64,000 nt of DNA. Origin: Mixta sp031457955. Its GTDB lineage: Bacteria > Pseudomonadota > Gammaproteobacteria > Enterobacterales > Enterobacteriaceae. Position 1 is the first letter of the stretch. Every line of letters starts with the position of its first letter. Made by a program: the position numbers and the translations under genes. The stretch lies in contig NZ_JAVDXN010000001.1 of NCBI RefSeq assembly GCF_031457955.1, positions 124,001 to 188,000 on the forward strand, written 5' to 3'. Shown here one piece after another: positions 51,751 to 60,364 of the stretch. Below the pieces are notes generated by a model. It ran no database searches and was not told where the DNA came from. It saw only the letters and a program-made list of their open reading frames with translations.

Positions 51751-52695
51751 ATGAAACAACCCGCTGCCGCCGCGCATTCCGGCAATCTGAGCCGTACGCT
51801 GACCCGGCTCAAAACCGCTCACGGACGCAAACTGGTGATTGCGCTGCCATACCTTTGGCTGGCGCTGTTTTTCCTGCTGCCGTTTTTGATCGTGCTGAAA
51901 ATCAGTTTTGCGGAGATCGCACGTGCGATTCCGCCTTACACCGAGCTGCTCTCCTGGGCGGACGATCAATTAACGCTGGTGTTTAACCTGGCGAACTACT
52001 TTCAGTTAACGGACGATCCGCTCTATATTGAGGCCTATTTGCAGTCGCTGAAGGTGGCGGCCATCTCTACGCTGATCTGCCTGCTGGTAGGGTATCCGCT
52101 CGCCTGGGCGGTGGCGCACAGCAAACCCTCGATGCGCAATATTTTGCTGCTGCTGGTGCTGCTGCCGTCATGGACCTCTTTTCTGGTGCGCGTTTACGCC
52201 TGGATGGGACTACTGAACAGCAACGGTATCCTTAACCGTTTTCTGCTGTGGCTGGGGGTCATCGATCATCCGTTGGCGATCCTTTATACCAATACCGCAG
52301 TCTATATCGGCATCGTTTACTGCTATCTGCCGTTTATGGTGCTGCCGATCTACACCGCGCTGACGCGTATCGACTATTCGCTGGTGGAAGCCTCGCTTGA
52401 TCTCGGCGCGCGCCCGCTAAAAACCTTTTTTAGCGTGATTGTGCCGCTGACCAAAAACGGCATTATTGCCGGATCGATGCTGGTGTTTATTCCGGCGGTT
52501 GGCGAGTACGTGATCCCGGAACTGTTGGGCGGGCCGGACAGCATTATGATCGGCCGCATTCTCTGGCAGGAGTTTTTCAATAACCGCGACTGGCCGGTTG
52601 CCTCGGCGCTGGCGGTGATTATCCTGCTGATTCTGATCCTGCCGATTATCTGGTTCCATAAGCATCAAAATAAGACTCTGGGAGAAAAGGCATGA
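51751..52695 (+). CDS. potH: Putrescine ABC transporter permease PotH
   Basis: A 314-residue permease with six membrane helices. The N-terminal cytoplasmic region (about 1-30) is followed by LVIALPYLWLALFFLLPFLIVLKISFAE; the EAA loop is VEASLDLGARPLKTFFSVIVPLTKNG, and the PAVGEYVIPELLGGPDSIMIG segment is typical of polyamine permeases. It begins ten bases after potG and overlaps potI by four bases. Confidence 0.95.
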   Translation: MKQPAAAAHSGNLSRTLTRLKTAHGRKLVIALPYLWLALFFLLPFLIVLKISFAEIARAIPPYTELLSWADDQLTLVFNLANYFQLTDDPLYIEAYLQSLKVAAISTLICLLVGYPLAWAVAHSKPSMRNILLLLVLLPSWTSFLVRVYAWMGLLNSNGILNRFLLWLGVIDHPLAILYTNTAVYIGIVYCYLPFMVLPIYTALTRIDYSLVEASLDLGARPLKTFFSVIVPLTKNGIIAGSMLVFIPAVGEYVIPELLGGPDSIMIGRILWQEFFNNRDWPVASALAVIILLILILPIIWFHKHQNKTLGEKA

Positions 52696-53537
52696 GTAAT
52701 CTGCCCGCGGTTCGCTCTCCGTGGCGGTGGGTGATCCTGCTGCTCTGCTTTAGCTTTCTCTATGCGCCGATGCTGCTGCTGGTGATCTACTCCTTTAACA
52801 GTTCGCAGCTGGTCACCGTCTGGGAGAGCTTCTCGCTGCACTGGTATCGGGTGCTGTTTCAGGATAGCGCGATGATAAGCGCGGTGACGCTTAGCCTGAC
52901 CATTGCCGCGTTCAGCGCCACCATGGCGGTGGTGTTGGGCACCATCGCCGCAGTGGTGATCGTGCGCTTTGGTCGTTTTAAAGGCTCTACCGGCTTCGCT
53001 TTTATGCTGACCGCGCCGCTGGTGATGCCGGATGTGATCACCGGTCTGTCGCTGCTGCTGCTGTTTGTGGCCATGGGACACGCTATCGGCTGGCCCAGCG
53101 ATCGCGGCATGCTCACCATCTGGCTGGCGCATGTCACATTCTGTACCGCCTACGTCGCGGTGGTGATTAGCTCACGCCTGCGCGAGCTGGACCGCTCGAT
53201 AGAAGAAGCCGCGATGGATCTTGGCGCGACGCCGCTGAAGGTTTTTTTCGTGATTACCGTGCCGATGATCGCACCGGCGCTGGTGACCGGCTGGCTACTG
53301 GCGTTTACCCTGTCGCTGGACGATCTGGTGATCGCCAGCTTTGTGACCGGTCCTGGCGCCACCACCTTGCCTATGGCGATCTTCGCCACCGTGCGCCGCG
53401 GCGTCAATCCGGAAATCAACGCGCTGGCGTCGCTGATTCTGTTTGTGGTTGGTCTGGTGGGCTTTATCGCCTGGCGGCTGATGGCAAACAAGGAAAAGCA
53501 GCGCGTGCGGGAGATTCAGAAAGCGAAACGTAGCTAA
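52692..53537 (+). CDS. potI: Putrescine ABC transporter permease PotI
   Basis: A 281-residue permease, partner of PotH, the same length as E. coli PotI. The EAA loop is EEAAMDLGATPLKVFFVITVPMIAPA, and FTLSLDDLVIASFVTGPGATTLPMAIF is characteristic of PotC/PotI proteins. The ATGA overlap with potH implies coupled translation. It is the last gene of potFGHI. Confidence 0.95.
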   Translation: MSNLPAVRSPWRWVILLLCFSFLYAPMLLLVIYSFNSSQLVTVWESFSLHWYRVLFQDSAMISAVTLSLTIAAFSATMAVVLGTIAAVVIVRFGRFKGSTGFAFMLTAPLVMPDVITGLSLLLLFVAMGHAIGWPSDRGMLTIWLAHVTFCTAYVAVVISSRLRELDRSIEEAAMDLGATPLKVFFVITVPMIAPALVTGWLLAFTLSLDDLVIASFVTGPGATTLPMAIFATVRRGVNPEINALASLILFVVGLVGFIAWRLMANKEKQRVREIQKAKRS

Positions 53538-53576
53538 ATTCCGTAACCTTTGCCACTATTATTACAGGGTTCACAG

Positions 53577-53636
53577 GCGGTTAGCCGGTTCGGTGCAGTT
53601 TCGCTCCGGCTAATCGCCTGGGTTATTGCCCAGGCG
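53577..53636 (+). promoter_or_regulatory. Two overlapping hairpins in the potI-ybjO gap
   Basis: GCGGTTAGCCGG (53577-53588) pairs with CCGGCTAATCGC (53606-53617) with one G-U pair. CGCCTGGG (53615-53622) pairs with CCCAGGCG (53629-53636). They share bases 53615-53617, so they compete at their edges. They may be a terminator/antiterminator-type leader of ybjO or simply the end of potI; no U tract is present. Confidence 0.5.
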
Positions 53637-53656
53637 CAACGGGAGAGGTACGGTGA

Positions 53657-54136
53657 ATGTCGGACGTGTTCAGATTCGGTAAGGCGGCGGTGCGCGCGCC
53701 CCGGCAGGCTCCGGTATCGGTGATGATTGCCGGTCAGGCAATTATTGCTACGCGCTGTATCAGCGTGCTGCTGCTGGTGAATGAGCTGGGCTATGATGGC
53801 CTGGCCGATTTTATGCATCGTAGCGCTCAGGCCTGGGATTCGACCCTTATTTTTGTCGCCAGCCAGATGCTGTTTTTTATCGAACTGCGCTGCGCGCTGA
53901 CGCTGATGCGCGGCTCGCGTCGTGGTCGCCTGCTCTATGCGTTAACGCAGGCTATCGTGCTGTTTTACCTGGCGGCTGCCTCTTTTGGCTGGATCTACCC
54001 AGAGATTTTCAGCATCAGCGGCGCGAACAATATAGAAATCCTCCAACGCCTGATCATGCATAAGTTGCCCGATCTGCTGGTGCTGCTGTTGCTGTTTCTG
54101 CCTGTCAGCAGTCGGCAATTTTTCCAGCGCCGCTGA
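53657..54136 (+). CDS. ybjO: Inner membrane protein YbjO
   Basis: A 159-residue protein with four hydrophobic segments, homologous to E. coli YbjO (162) in layout and in GLADFMHRSAQAWDSTLIFVASQ, YPEIFSISG, LMHKLPDLLVLLLLFLPVSSRQFFQ-type segments. Its function is unknown. It lies between potI and rlmC as in E. coli. The Shine-Dalgarno sequence is weak (GAGAGG ten bases before ATG). Confidence 0.88.
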   Translation: MSDVFRFGKAAVRAPRQAPVSVMIAGQAIIATRCISVLLLVNELGYDGLADFMHRSAQAWDSTLIFVASQMLFFIELRCALTLMRGSRRGRLLYALTQAIVLFYLAAASFGWIYPEIFSISGANNIEILQRLIMHKLPDLLVLLLLFLPVSSRQFFQRR

Positions 54137-54195
54137 GCAACGGGTGCTACAATCCAGCCCCGCAATTGGCACCACACTTCATCACAGGCTAAAAC

Positions 54196-55320
54196 ATGCA
54201 TTGCGCACTTTACGATGCAGACCGCTGTCGTTCCTGTCAGTGGCTGACAACCCCTTATCCGCAGCAGCTGCAAAACAAACAGACGCATTTGCAGGCGCTG
54301 CTGCAGGCCTTTCCCGTTGACGACTGGCAGCCGCCGGTGGATTCCGCACAGCAGGCGTTTCGCAATAAAGCCAAAATGGTGGTCAGCGGCAGCGTGGAGC
54401 GTCCGGTGCTGGGCATTATGCAGCCTGACGGCCCGGTGGATTTAACCGCCTGTCCGCTTTATCCCGCCAGCTTTGCGCCGGTGTTTGCGCTGTTAAAGCC
54501 GTTTATCGCCCGCGCCGGTTTGACGCCCTACAATGTGGCGCGCCGCCGTGGTGAATTAAAATTTCTGCTGCTCAGCGAAAGCGCGCTGGACGGCAAACTG
54601 ATGCTGCGCTTTGTGCTGCGCTCGACCGCCAAACTGCAACAGCTGCGCGCCGCGCTGCCGTGGCTCCAGCAGCAACTGCCGCAGCTGTCGGTGATCTCCG
54701 CCAATATCCAGCCGGTGCCGATGGCGATCCTAGAAGGGGAAGAGGAGATTGCCCTGACGGAAAACCAGCTGCTGGCGGAACAGCTTAACCATGTGCCGCT
54801 CTGGATCCGGCCGCGCAGTTTCTTTCAAACTAATCCTGCGGTGGCGGCGCGGCTGTATGATACTGCGCGCCAGTGGGTCAGCGAGCTACAGGTCAAGGCG
54901 ATGTGGGATCTGTTCTGCGGCGTGGGCGGCTTTGGCCTGCACTGCGCGACGCCGGAGATGCAGCTGACCGGCATTGAGATCAGCGCCGAGGCGATCGCCT
55001 GCGCGCAGCGTTCAGCCCAGCAGCTGGGGCTGGAAAAGGTGCAGTTTGCGGCGCTGGACTCCACGCGCTTTGCCACCGGGGAAGGGGAGGTGCCGGAACT
55101 GGTGCTGGTTAATCCGCCGCGCCGTGGCATTGGCGCTGAACTGTGCGATTACCTGAACCGAATGGCGCCTGCCTGGCTGCTCTATTCCAGCTGTAACGCT
55201 GAGAGCATGGCGCAGGATATTGCGCGCCTTGAGCATTATGCGATTCGTCGGGTGCAGCTGTTTGATATGTTTCCGCATACCGCGCATTACGAGGTGCTGA
55301 CGCTGTTACAGCGACGTTAG
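54196..55320 (+). CDS. rlmC: 23S rRNA uracil(747)-C5-methyltransferase
   Basis: A 374-residue SAM-dependent RNA methyltransferase of the RumA/RumB family that makes m5U747. An N-terminal [4Fe-4S] cluster is formed by cysteines in MHCALYDADRCRSCQW (three) and a fourth near LTACPLYP. The SAM domain has WDLFCGVGGFGLH, VNPPRRGIGAEL and the catalytic cysteine in LLYSSCNAESMAQD. The length matches E. coli (375). It converges with artJ across a large hairpin. Confidence 0.96.
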   Translation: MHCALYDADRCRSCQWLTTPYPQQLQNKQTHLQALLQAFPVDDWQPPVDSAQQAFRNKAKMVVSGSVERPVLGIMQPDGPVDLTACPLYPASFAPVFALLKPFIARAGLTPYNVARRRGELKFLLLSESALDGKLMLRFVLRSTAKLQQLRAALPWLQQQLPQLSVISANIQPVPMAILEGEEEIALTENQLLAEQLNHVPLWIRPRSFFQTNPAVAARLYDTARQWVSELQVKAMWDLFCGVGGFGLHCATPEMQLTGIEISAEAIACAQRSAQQLGLEKVQFAALDSTRFATGEGEVPELVLVNPPRRGIGAELCDYLNRMAPAWLLYSSCNAESMAQDIARLEHYAIRRVQLFDMFPHTAHYEVLTLLQRR

Positions 55321-55325
55321 TAGCA

Positions 55326-55389
55326 GGTCGGAGAAGCTTTCCCGTCTCCCGGGAGCATGCAGAACCCACGGGAAAGCCCCTCTCCGACC
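55326..55389. terminator. Long interrupted hairpin between rlmC and artJ
   Basis: GGTCGGAGA pairs with TCTCCGACC, and inside it GCTTTCCCGT pairs with ACGGGAAAGC; a CCCGGGAG palindrome lies in the loop. The whole spans 64 bases in the 83-base gap between convergent stops. It lacks a U tract on either side but is placed to end both transcripts. Confidence 0.65.
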
Positions 55390-55403
55390 CGCCAGTTTTT
55401 CAC

Positions 55404-56135
55404 TTAGTGGGCAAACCACTTATCGTTAATTTTTTGCAGCGTGCCGTTCGCCTTTACCGCCGCCAGCGCGGCGTTGAGTTTGTTCAGCAGCGCCTGATTG
55501 TCCGGGCGCACCGCGATGCCAAGACCGGTGCCGAAGTATTGCGGATCGGTCACCGCCTGGCCAACGGTGCCCAGCTGCGGATTCGCCTTCAGCCACTCAT
55601 TAACCACCGCCGTATCGCCAAAGACGCCATCGAGACGACCATTTTTCAGATCGAGAATCGCGTTCTGATAGCTGTCATAGGCCACGGTTTTCACTTCAGG
55701 ATGTTTATCCTGCAGATAACGCTGATGGGTGGTGCCGTTTTCCATCCCGATGCGTTTCCCTTTCAGCGCCGCCATATCGCTATATTTTCCTTTTTCCGCA
55801 ATCACCACCGCAGAGTTGGCGTAATAGGGCTGGGTAAAGGCGACCTGTTTGCTGCGCTCCGGGGTAATGTCCATGCCGGAGATTACTGCGTCATAGCGGC
55901 GGAACTTCAGCGCCGGGATCAGGCTATCGAAAGGGTTATTGGTAAAGGTACACTCCGCCTTCATCTGCTCACAGAGCGCCTGCGCTAAATCGATATCAAA
56001 GCCAACGATTTTGTTTTCGCTATTCAGTGATTCAAACGGCGGATAAGTGGCCGAAGAGGCAAAACGAATTTTTTCCGCTGCGCTTGCGTTAAGCGCGATG
56101 CCTGCCAGCGCGGCGGCCAGTAACCATTTTTTCAT
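55404..56135 (-). CDS. artJ: Arginine-binding periplasmic protein ArtJ
   Basis: A 243-residue type II binding protein specific for L-arginine that feeds ArtQMP. The signal peptide MKKWLLAAALAGIALNASA is followed by AEKIRFASSATYPPFESLNSENKIVGFDIDLAQALC; AVISGMDITPERSKQVAFTQPYY and NGTTHQRYLQDKHP are conserved. It is transcribed separately from artPIQM, with an ArgR operator in its upstream region, and is a paralogue of ArtI in this window. Confidence 0.95.
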   Translation of the reverse strand: MKKWLLAAALAGIALNASAAEKIRFASSATYPPFESLNSENKIVGFDIDLAQALCEQMKAECTFTNNPFDSLIPALKFRRYDAVISGMDITPERSKQVAFTQPYYANSAVVIAEKGKYSDMAALKGKRIGMENGTTHQRYLQDKHPEVKTVAYDSYQNAILDLKNGRLDGVFGDTAVVNEWLKANPQLGTVGQAVTDPQYFGTGLGIAVRPDNQALLNKLNAALAAVKANGTLQKINDKWFAH

Positions 56136-56196
56136 CGGGAATGCTCCTGTTTCTCATTATGATTTTTGCCCAGCGGCGAGAAACAAGATGCCATCG

Positions 56197-56235
56197 AATG
56201 CATTATTATGCAACAGAAGTGGATAAATAATGAAA
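56197..56235. promoter_or_regulatory. Paired ArgR (ARG) boxes upstream of artJ
   Basis: The palindrome TGCATTATTATGCA at 56199-56212 and a weaker TGGATAAATAATGA at 56220-56233 have centres 21 bases apart, the spacing of tandem 18-base ARG boxes separated by three bases. They lie 62-100 bases before the artJ start. Arginine-dependent repression is expected. Confidence 0.75.
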
Positions 56236-56257
56236 AAAGGTGGGTTTCCCCACCTTT
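56233..56257 (-). terminator. Rho-independent terminator of artPIQM
   Basis: AAAGGTGGG/CCCACCTTT with a four-base loop (36-57 of 562xx) runs into U residues on the minus strand. Its U tract overlaps the second ARG box of artJ. Confidence 0.85.
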
Positions 56258-56285
56258 CAGCAAACAGCGTTGTGACCATCGAGCG

Positions 56286-56954
56286 CTAGTTGCGCCGCTC
56301 AAAAGCCAGCGCGCGATGCTCAATCAGACGCATCAGCAGCGTAAGCAGGCCGTTGACGCAGAGATAGATCAGTCCTGCGGCGGCAAAAACCATCACGTCA
56401 TAGGTGCGACCATACAGCAACTGCCCGTGGCCCATCACCTCCATCAGCGTAATGGTGTAAGCCAGCGAGGTGCTTTTAAACACCAGCACCACCTCGTTAG
56501 ACCAGGAGGAGAGGGCGCGCTTCAGGGCGTAAGGCAGCAGAATGCGCATGGTGTCACGGCGCGTCATCCCGAGCGCCGCGCAGGATTGCCATTGACCGGC
56601 AGGAATAGCGCGTACCGCGCCGTAAAACAGCAAGGTGGTATAGGCGGCGCTGTTTAACGACAGGGCCAGCAGGGCGCAAAGCCATGGTTCGGAAAGGAGT
56701 TGCCACAGCCAGTCGATTTTTTGCAGCGCGGGAAACTGCCCCGGACCGTAATAGATCAAAAAGATTTGCACCAGCAGCGGCGTGCCGGTAAACAGCGTGA
56801 TATAGCCCTTCACCAGCAGGTTGATCACCGGCGTTTTCAGCGCCAGCACCATGGTAAACAGCAGCGAGAGCACCAGCGCCGCCGCCAGCGAAGCGAGGGT
56901 CAGCGTCAGGCTGGTCTGTAACCCTTTCAATAGTTCAGGAAGATAGGCCAGCAT
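56286..56954 (-). CDS. artM: Arginine ABC transporter permease ArtM
   Basis: A 222-residue permease of the polar amino acid type that pairs with ArtQ. The EAA region is IPAGQWQSCAALGMTRRDTMRILLPYALKRALSSWSNE. Its ATG overlaps the artQ stop by one base. It is the last gene of artPIQM, followed by a terminator that abuts the artJ operator. Confidence 0.95.
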   Translation of the reverse strand: MLAYLPELLKGLQTSLTLTLASLAAALVLSLLFTMVLALKTPVINLLVKGYITLFTGTPLLVQIFLIYYGPGQFPALQKIDWLWQLLSEPWLCALLALSLNSAAYTTLLFYGAVRAIPAGQWQSCAALGMTRRDTMRILLPYALKRALSSWSNEVVLVFKSTSLAYTITLMEVMGHGQLLYGRTYDVMVFAAAGLIYLCVNGLLTLLMRLIEHRALAFERRN

Positions 56955-57670
56955 CAGCTATTCCCCCGTTCAAAACGCGTGGTGCGCAGCTCGATACGTT
57001 TCAGCACCGCCTGGCTCAGCAGGGTAATAATCAGATAGATCGCCGCCGCCACCAGATACCAGGTAAAAGGCTCCTGGGTGCGTGTGGCGATACTGCGGGT
57101 TTGCAGCATCAGATCGTTCACGCTGATCAGCGAAACCAGCGCCGTATCTTTCAGCAGCACCAGCCACTGATTGCCCAGGCCGGGCAGCGCATGCCGCCAC
57201 ATCTGCGGCATAATCAGCCGGAAGAAAATCGCTGATTTTTTCATGCCCAGCGCCTGACCCGATTCCCACTGGCCGACCGGTACCGCCTTCAGCGCGCCGC
57301 GTAACGTTTGCGAAGCGTAAGCGGAATAGAGGAACGACAGCGCAATCACACCGCACAGGAAAGGACTGACGTCGAAATTCTCGATCTGCATCTGTATCGG
57401 CAGCGACACGATGCCTAAGTCGATTACAAAGCCGTCAGAGAGGGTAATCAGCAGCTGGGACGCACCGAAATAGATAAACAGCACCACCAGAATTTCCGGC
57501 AGGCCGCGAATCAGCGTCACCAGCGCGGTGCCAACCCAGGCGAATGGCCGCCAGCGCACCGATTCCCAGGCGGCAAACAGCATCGCCAACGCCAGGCCTA
57601 CCAGCAACGCACAGACGGCAAGGCCGACGGTCATCCCGGCGGCGCTTGCAAGAGGAAAGAATTCGTTCAT
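56954..57670 (-). CDS. artQ: Arginine ABC transporter permease ArtQ
   Basis: A 238-residue permease with five membrane segments. The EAA region is VPVGQWESGQALGMKKSAIFFRLIMPQMWRHALPGLGNQWL. It starts four bases after artI and overlaps artM by one base, so the three are tightly coupled. Confidence 0.95.
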   Translation of the reverse strand: MNEFFPLASAAGMTVGLAVCALLVGLALAMLFAAWESVRWRPFAWVGTALVTLIRGLPEILVVLFIYFGASQLLITLSDGFVIDLGIVSLPIQMQIENFDVSPFLCGVIALSFLYSAYASQTLRGALKAVPVGQWESGQALGMKKSAIFFRLIMPQMWRHALPGLGNQWLVLLKDTALVSLISVNDLMLQTRSIATRTQEPFTWYLVAAAIYLIITLLSQAVLKRIELRTTRFERGNS

Positions 57671-57674
57671 TTAA

Positions 57675-58406
57675 TTACTGCTGGAACCATTTGCTGTAGA
57701 TGGTTTTATAGGTACCGTCCGCTTTGACTTTATCCAGCGCGGCGTTGAATTTCTCCTGCAGCGCGCTGTTGCCCTGACGCACCGCAATGCCCAGACCGGT
57801 ACCGAAGTAGGCTTTGTCGGTCACTTTCTCGCCAACCGCCGCCAGGTTCGGGTTCTGCTTCAGCCATTCGTTGACCACCGCCGTGTCGCCAAAGACCGCC
57901 TCAATACGGCCATTCTTCAGATCGAGAATCGCATTTTGATAGCTGTCGTAAGGCACGGTGGTGATGTCGCTGTGCTGATCCATCAGGTATTTCTGATGGG
58001 TGGTGCCGTTCTGTACGCCAACGCGTTTGCCTTTCAGTGCCGCGACATCCGCAGCCTTGTCTTTCTGGGCGATAAACAGCGCCGAGTTGTCATAGTAAGG
58101 CTTGCTGAACAGAACCTGTTTTTCGCGCTCTGGCGTGATATCCATGCCAGCCATTACCGCATCGAAACGACGGAATTTCAGGCTGGGGATCAGGCTATCA
58201 AACGCCTGGTTGGTGAAAGTACAGGTGGCGTTCATCTCTTTACACAGAGCGTTAGCCAGGTCGACGTCAAAGCCCATGATTTTGTTATTGGCATCGACAA
58301 ATTCAAACGGAGGGTAAGAGGCCTCCGTAGCAAAACGAATGGTTTCAGCAGCGGAAGCACTCAGGCTGATACCGGCTAACAGAGCAGCAAGAACAATTTT
58401 TTTCAT
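57675..58406 (-). CDS. artI: Arginine transporter periplasmic binding protein ArtI
   Basis: A 243-residue type II solute-binding protein. The signal peptide MKKIVLAALLAGISLSASA precedes AETIRFATEASYPPFEFVDANNKIMGFDVDLANALC; ALAG-like AVMAGMDITPEREKQVLFSKPYY is conserved. It is about as long as ArtJ and clearly paralogous. In E. coli ArtI's ligand is less certain than ArtJ's. No intercistronic hairpin follows it, unlike the other binding-protein genes in this window. Confidence 0.95.
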   Translation of the reverse strand: MKKIVLAALLAGISLSASAAETIRFATEASYPPFEFVDANNKIMGFDVDLANALCKEMNATCTFTNQAFDSLIPSLKFRRFDAVMAGMDITPEREKQVLFSKPYYDNSALFIAQKDKAADVAALKGKRVGVQNGTTHQKYLMDQHSDITTVPYDSYQNAILDLKNGRIEAVFGDTAVVNEWLKQNPNLAAVGEKVTDKAYFGTGLGIAVRQGNSALQEKFNAALDKVKADGTYKTIYSKWFQQ

Positions 58407-58420
58407 CTTTATGGCCTTAC

Positions 58421-59149
58421 TCAGTGCGAGAGATAATGGGCAAACGCCTCGGTTTGCGGCTGTGTAAATCGGCTGGCATCACCCTGTTCAACAATATAGC
58501 CATTTTCCATATACACCACGCGGCTGGCCGTTTTACGGGCGACGTCGACCTCATGGGTAACAATGACCTGAGTGATGTTGGTTTGTGCCAGCTCACGAAT
58601 AATAGTGACGATCTGAGCGGTGATTTCCGGATCGAGCGCGGCGGTTGGCTCATCGAACAGCAGCACGGCGGGTTCCATCATCAGCGCGCGGGCAATGGCG
58701 ACGCGCTGTTGCTGCCCGCCCGAGAGCTGTAGCGGAAAACGATCGGCGTGCGGCGTCAAACGCAGACGCTCCAGCAGCTTATCGGCACGCTGGTGGGCCT
58801 GCGCTTTCGATAGCCCCAGCACGCGACAGGGCGCTTCGATCAGGTTCTGCTTAACCGTCAGGTGCGGCCAGAGATTATATTGCTGAAACACCATGCCGAC
58901 ATTTTGCCGTAGCTCGCGGATCGCGTCGTCGCCGGGCTTTTTACTGAAGTCGAAAGCGTGACCGGCGATGCTGAGCGTACCGGAACGCGGCGTTTCCAGC
59001 AGGTTGAGTACGCGCAACAGTGAGCTTTTACCGGCGCCGCTGGGACCCAACAGCACCAGCGTCTCGCCCTGCGGGCAGGTTAGCTGGATATCGAACAGCG
59101 CCTGTTGGGCGCCATAAAAGCAATTTATACCGTTAAGTTGAATACTCAT
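58421..59149 (-). CDS. artP: Arginine ABC transporter ATP-binding protein ArtP
   Basis: A 242-residue ABC ATPase. Walker A GPSGAGKSS, Q-loop MVFQQYNLWPHL, signature LSGGQQQR, Walker B VLLFDEPTAALDPE and H-loop VTHEVDVA are intact. It is the first gene of artPIQM, 14 bases before artI. The 237 bases upstream are AT-rich and contain the promoter; no convincing ARG box pair was found there. Confidence 0.96.
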   Translation of the reverse strand: MSIQLNGINCFYGAQQALFDIQLTCPQGETLVLLGPSGAGKSSLLRVLNLLETPRSGTLSIAGHAFDFSKKPGDDAIRELRQNVGMVFQQYNLWPHLTVKQNLIEAPCRVLGLSKAQAHQRADKLLERLRLTPHADRFPLQLSGGQQQRVAIARALMMEPAVLLFDEPTAALDPEITAQIVTIIRELAQTNITQVIVTHEVDVARKTASRVVYMENGYIVEQGDASRFTQPQTEAFAHYLSH

Positions 59150-59327
59150 GCGCCAAAAATGAATAGCAATTGATGTCGCGAATCTTAACGCCCACAGAAT
59201 AGTTATGCAATCATTGTGCGTTAAAATTTATTAATGAATAGCAGAATGGCTAAAGCGTAGCACATGATCCTGGCCTGCCACGCAGAAGAAGTGAATAAGA
59301 AGGAAGATGTGAGGTCAGTCGGATAAC

Positions 59328-59355
59328 CATAGCACCGCAGGCGTGCGGTGCTATG
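59328..59355. repeat. Perfect 12-base hairpin downstream of ybjP
   Basis: CATAGCACCGCA and TGCGGTGCTATG pair perfectly around a four-base loop, 31 bases after the ybjP stop. No U tract follows, so it may be a weak terminator or a 3' protective structure. Confidence 0.6.
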
Positions 59356-59386
59356 CATAGCGCGTAAGAATGTCGGGCCTGGCCGC

Positions 59387-59935
59387 TTATTTTTCCAGCA
59401 GCTGACTCAACGCACCGCCGCCCGCACGCTGCCAGTTAGCGACGTAGCGGACATCATCCACCGTCCAGCAGGTGCCTTCACGCACCATCAGCACTTCATC
59501 CTGCCAGCTCACGCTTTTATCTTTTTCCATTTCGCGCGTTAGCTCAACGCGCAGCGGAATATTGCGCGCGTCGGTATTAGGAATGCGCGAGGCATCGGCC
59601 ACTTTCGCCTCGGTTGGGCCTTGCGCCAGGCTGGAGAAGAGATCGCCCTGACGCCATTCGGCCGGTTTATCCTGTTGCGCATTGGCTTTCAGCAGGCTTT
59701 GATAAAGTTTCTCGCTCAGCCAGGGACGATAACGCGCCAGCTGCTGACTGTCCGGCAGACCCTGGCTGGGCTGCGCGATGCGAAGATCGTAGAACTTTTG
59801 CGCTACCGTATCGGGTCCGCCATCCACACAAGGGGCTACGCGCGTACCGATATCTTTATAGGCAGGCTCCACGGTGGTACAGGCGCTCAGTAGCAGAACC
59901 GCCGGTAGCAGGGCGGCAAACGCTTGGTTTTTCAT
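59387..59935 (-). CDS. ybjP: Lipoprotein YbjP
   Basis: A 182-residue lipoprotein homologous to E. coli YbjP (171). The lipobox is LLLSAC, with Cys near residue 19, followed by TTVEPAYKDIGTRVAPCVDGGPDTVAQKFYDLRI. The C-terminal half has IPNTDARNIPLRVEL and WQDEVLMVREGTCWTVDDVRYV, conserved in the family. The function is unknown; it is expected to be anchored to the inner or outer membrane. It diverges from ybjQ. Confidence 0.9.
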   Translation of the reverse strand: MKNQAFAALLPAVLLLSACTTVEPAYKDIGTRVAPCVDGGPDTVAQKFYDLRIAQPSQGLPDSQQLARYRPWLSEKLYQSLLKANAQQDKPAEWRQGDLFSSLAQGPTEAKVADASRIPNTDARNIPLRVELTREMEKDKSVSWQDEVLMVREGTCWTVDDVRYVANWQRAGGGALSQLLEK

Positions 59936-60043
59936 CTCATTTTCCTTATGGTCAACGGGTAACGCTTTGTTTTAGCATAAAGTATAGCCGCGCTTTTTAG
60001 CTGCACGGGCTAAACTATCGCTGAATCGGAACAGGAGAAGAGA

Positions 60044-60364
60044 ATGAAATTAACCACTACGCCTACGCTGGAAGGTCAAACCATTACTGAATATTGCGGC
60101 GTCGTTACCGGCGAAGCGATCCTCGGCGCGAATATTTTCCGCGATTTCTTCGCCGGTATTCGTGACATTGTTGGCGGGCGTTCCGGCGCCTATGAAAAAG
60201 AGTTACGCAAGGCGCGTGAAATCGCCTTTGCCGAGCTGGAGGCGCAGGCGAAAGCGCTGGGCGCTGATGCGGTAGTCGGCATTGATATCGATTACGAAAC
60301 CGTAGGCAAAGATAGCAGCATGCTGATGGTCAGCGTCAGCGGTACGGCGGTGAAAACCCGGTGA
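60044..60364 (+). CDS. ybjQ: YbjQ family protein (UPF0145)
   Basis: A 106-residue protein of the heavy-metal-binding-domain family UPF0145. The conserved start TTTPTLEGQTITEYCGVVTGEAILGANIFRD and FAELEAQAKALGADAVVGIDIDYETVG are typical. The members form decamers; the biological role is unknown. Its stop overlaps the GTG start of amiD by four bases. Confidence 0.94.
   Translation: MKLTTTPTLEGQTITEYCGVVTGEAILGANIFRDFFAGIRDIVGGRSGAYEKELRKAREIAFAELEAQAKALGADAVVGIDIDYETVGKDSSMLMVSVSGTAVKTR

Noticed and set aside
59150..59386. ARG boxes upstream of artP
   Set aside because: AT-rich stretches near 59230 look similar, but no pair with the required 21-base spacing could be found.
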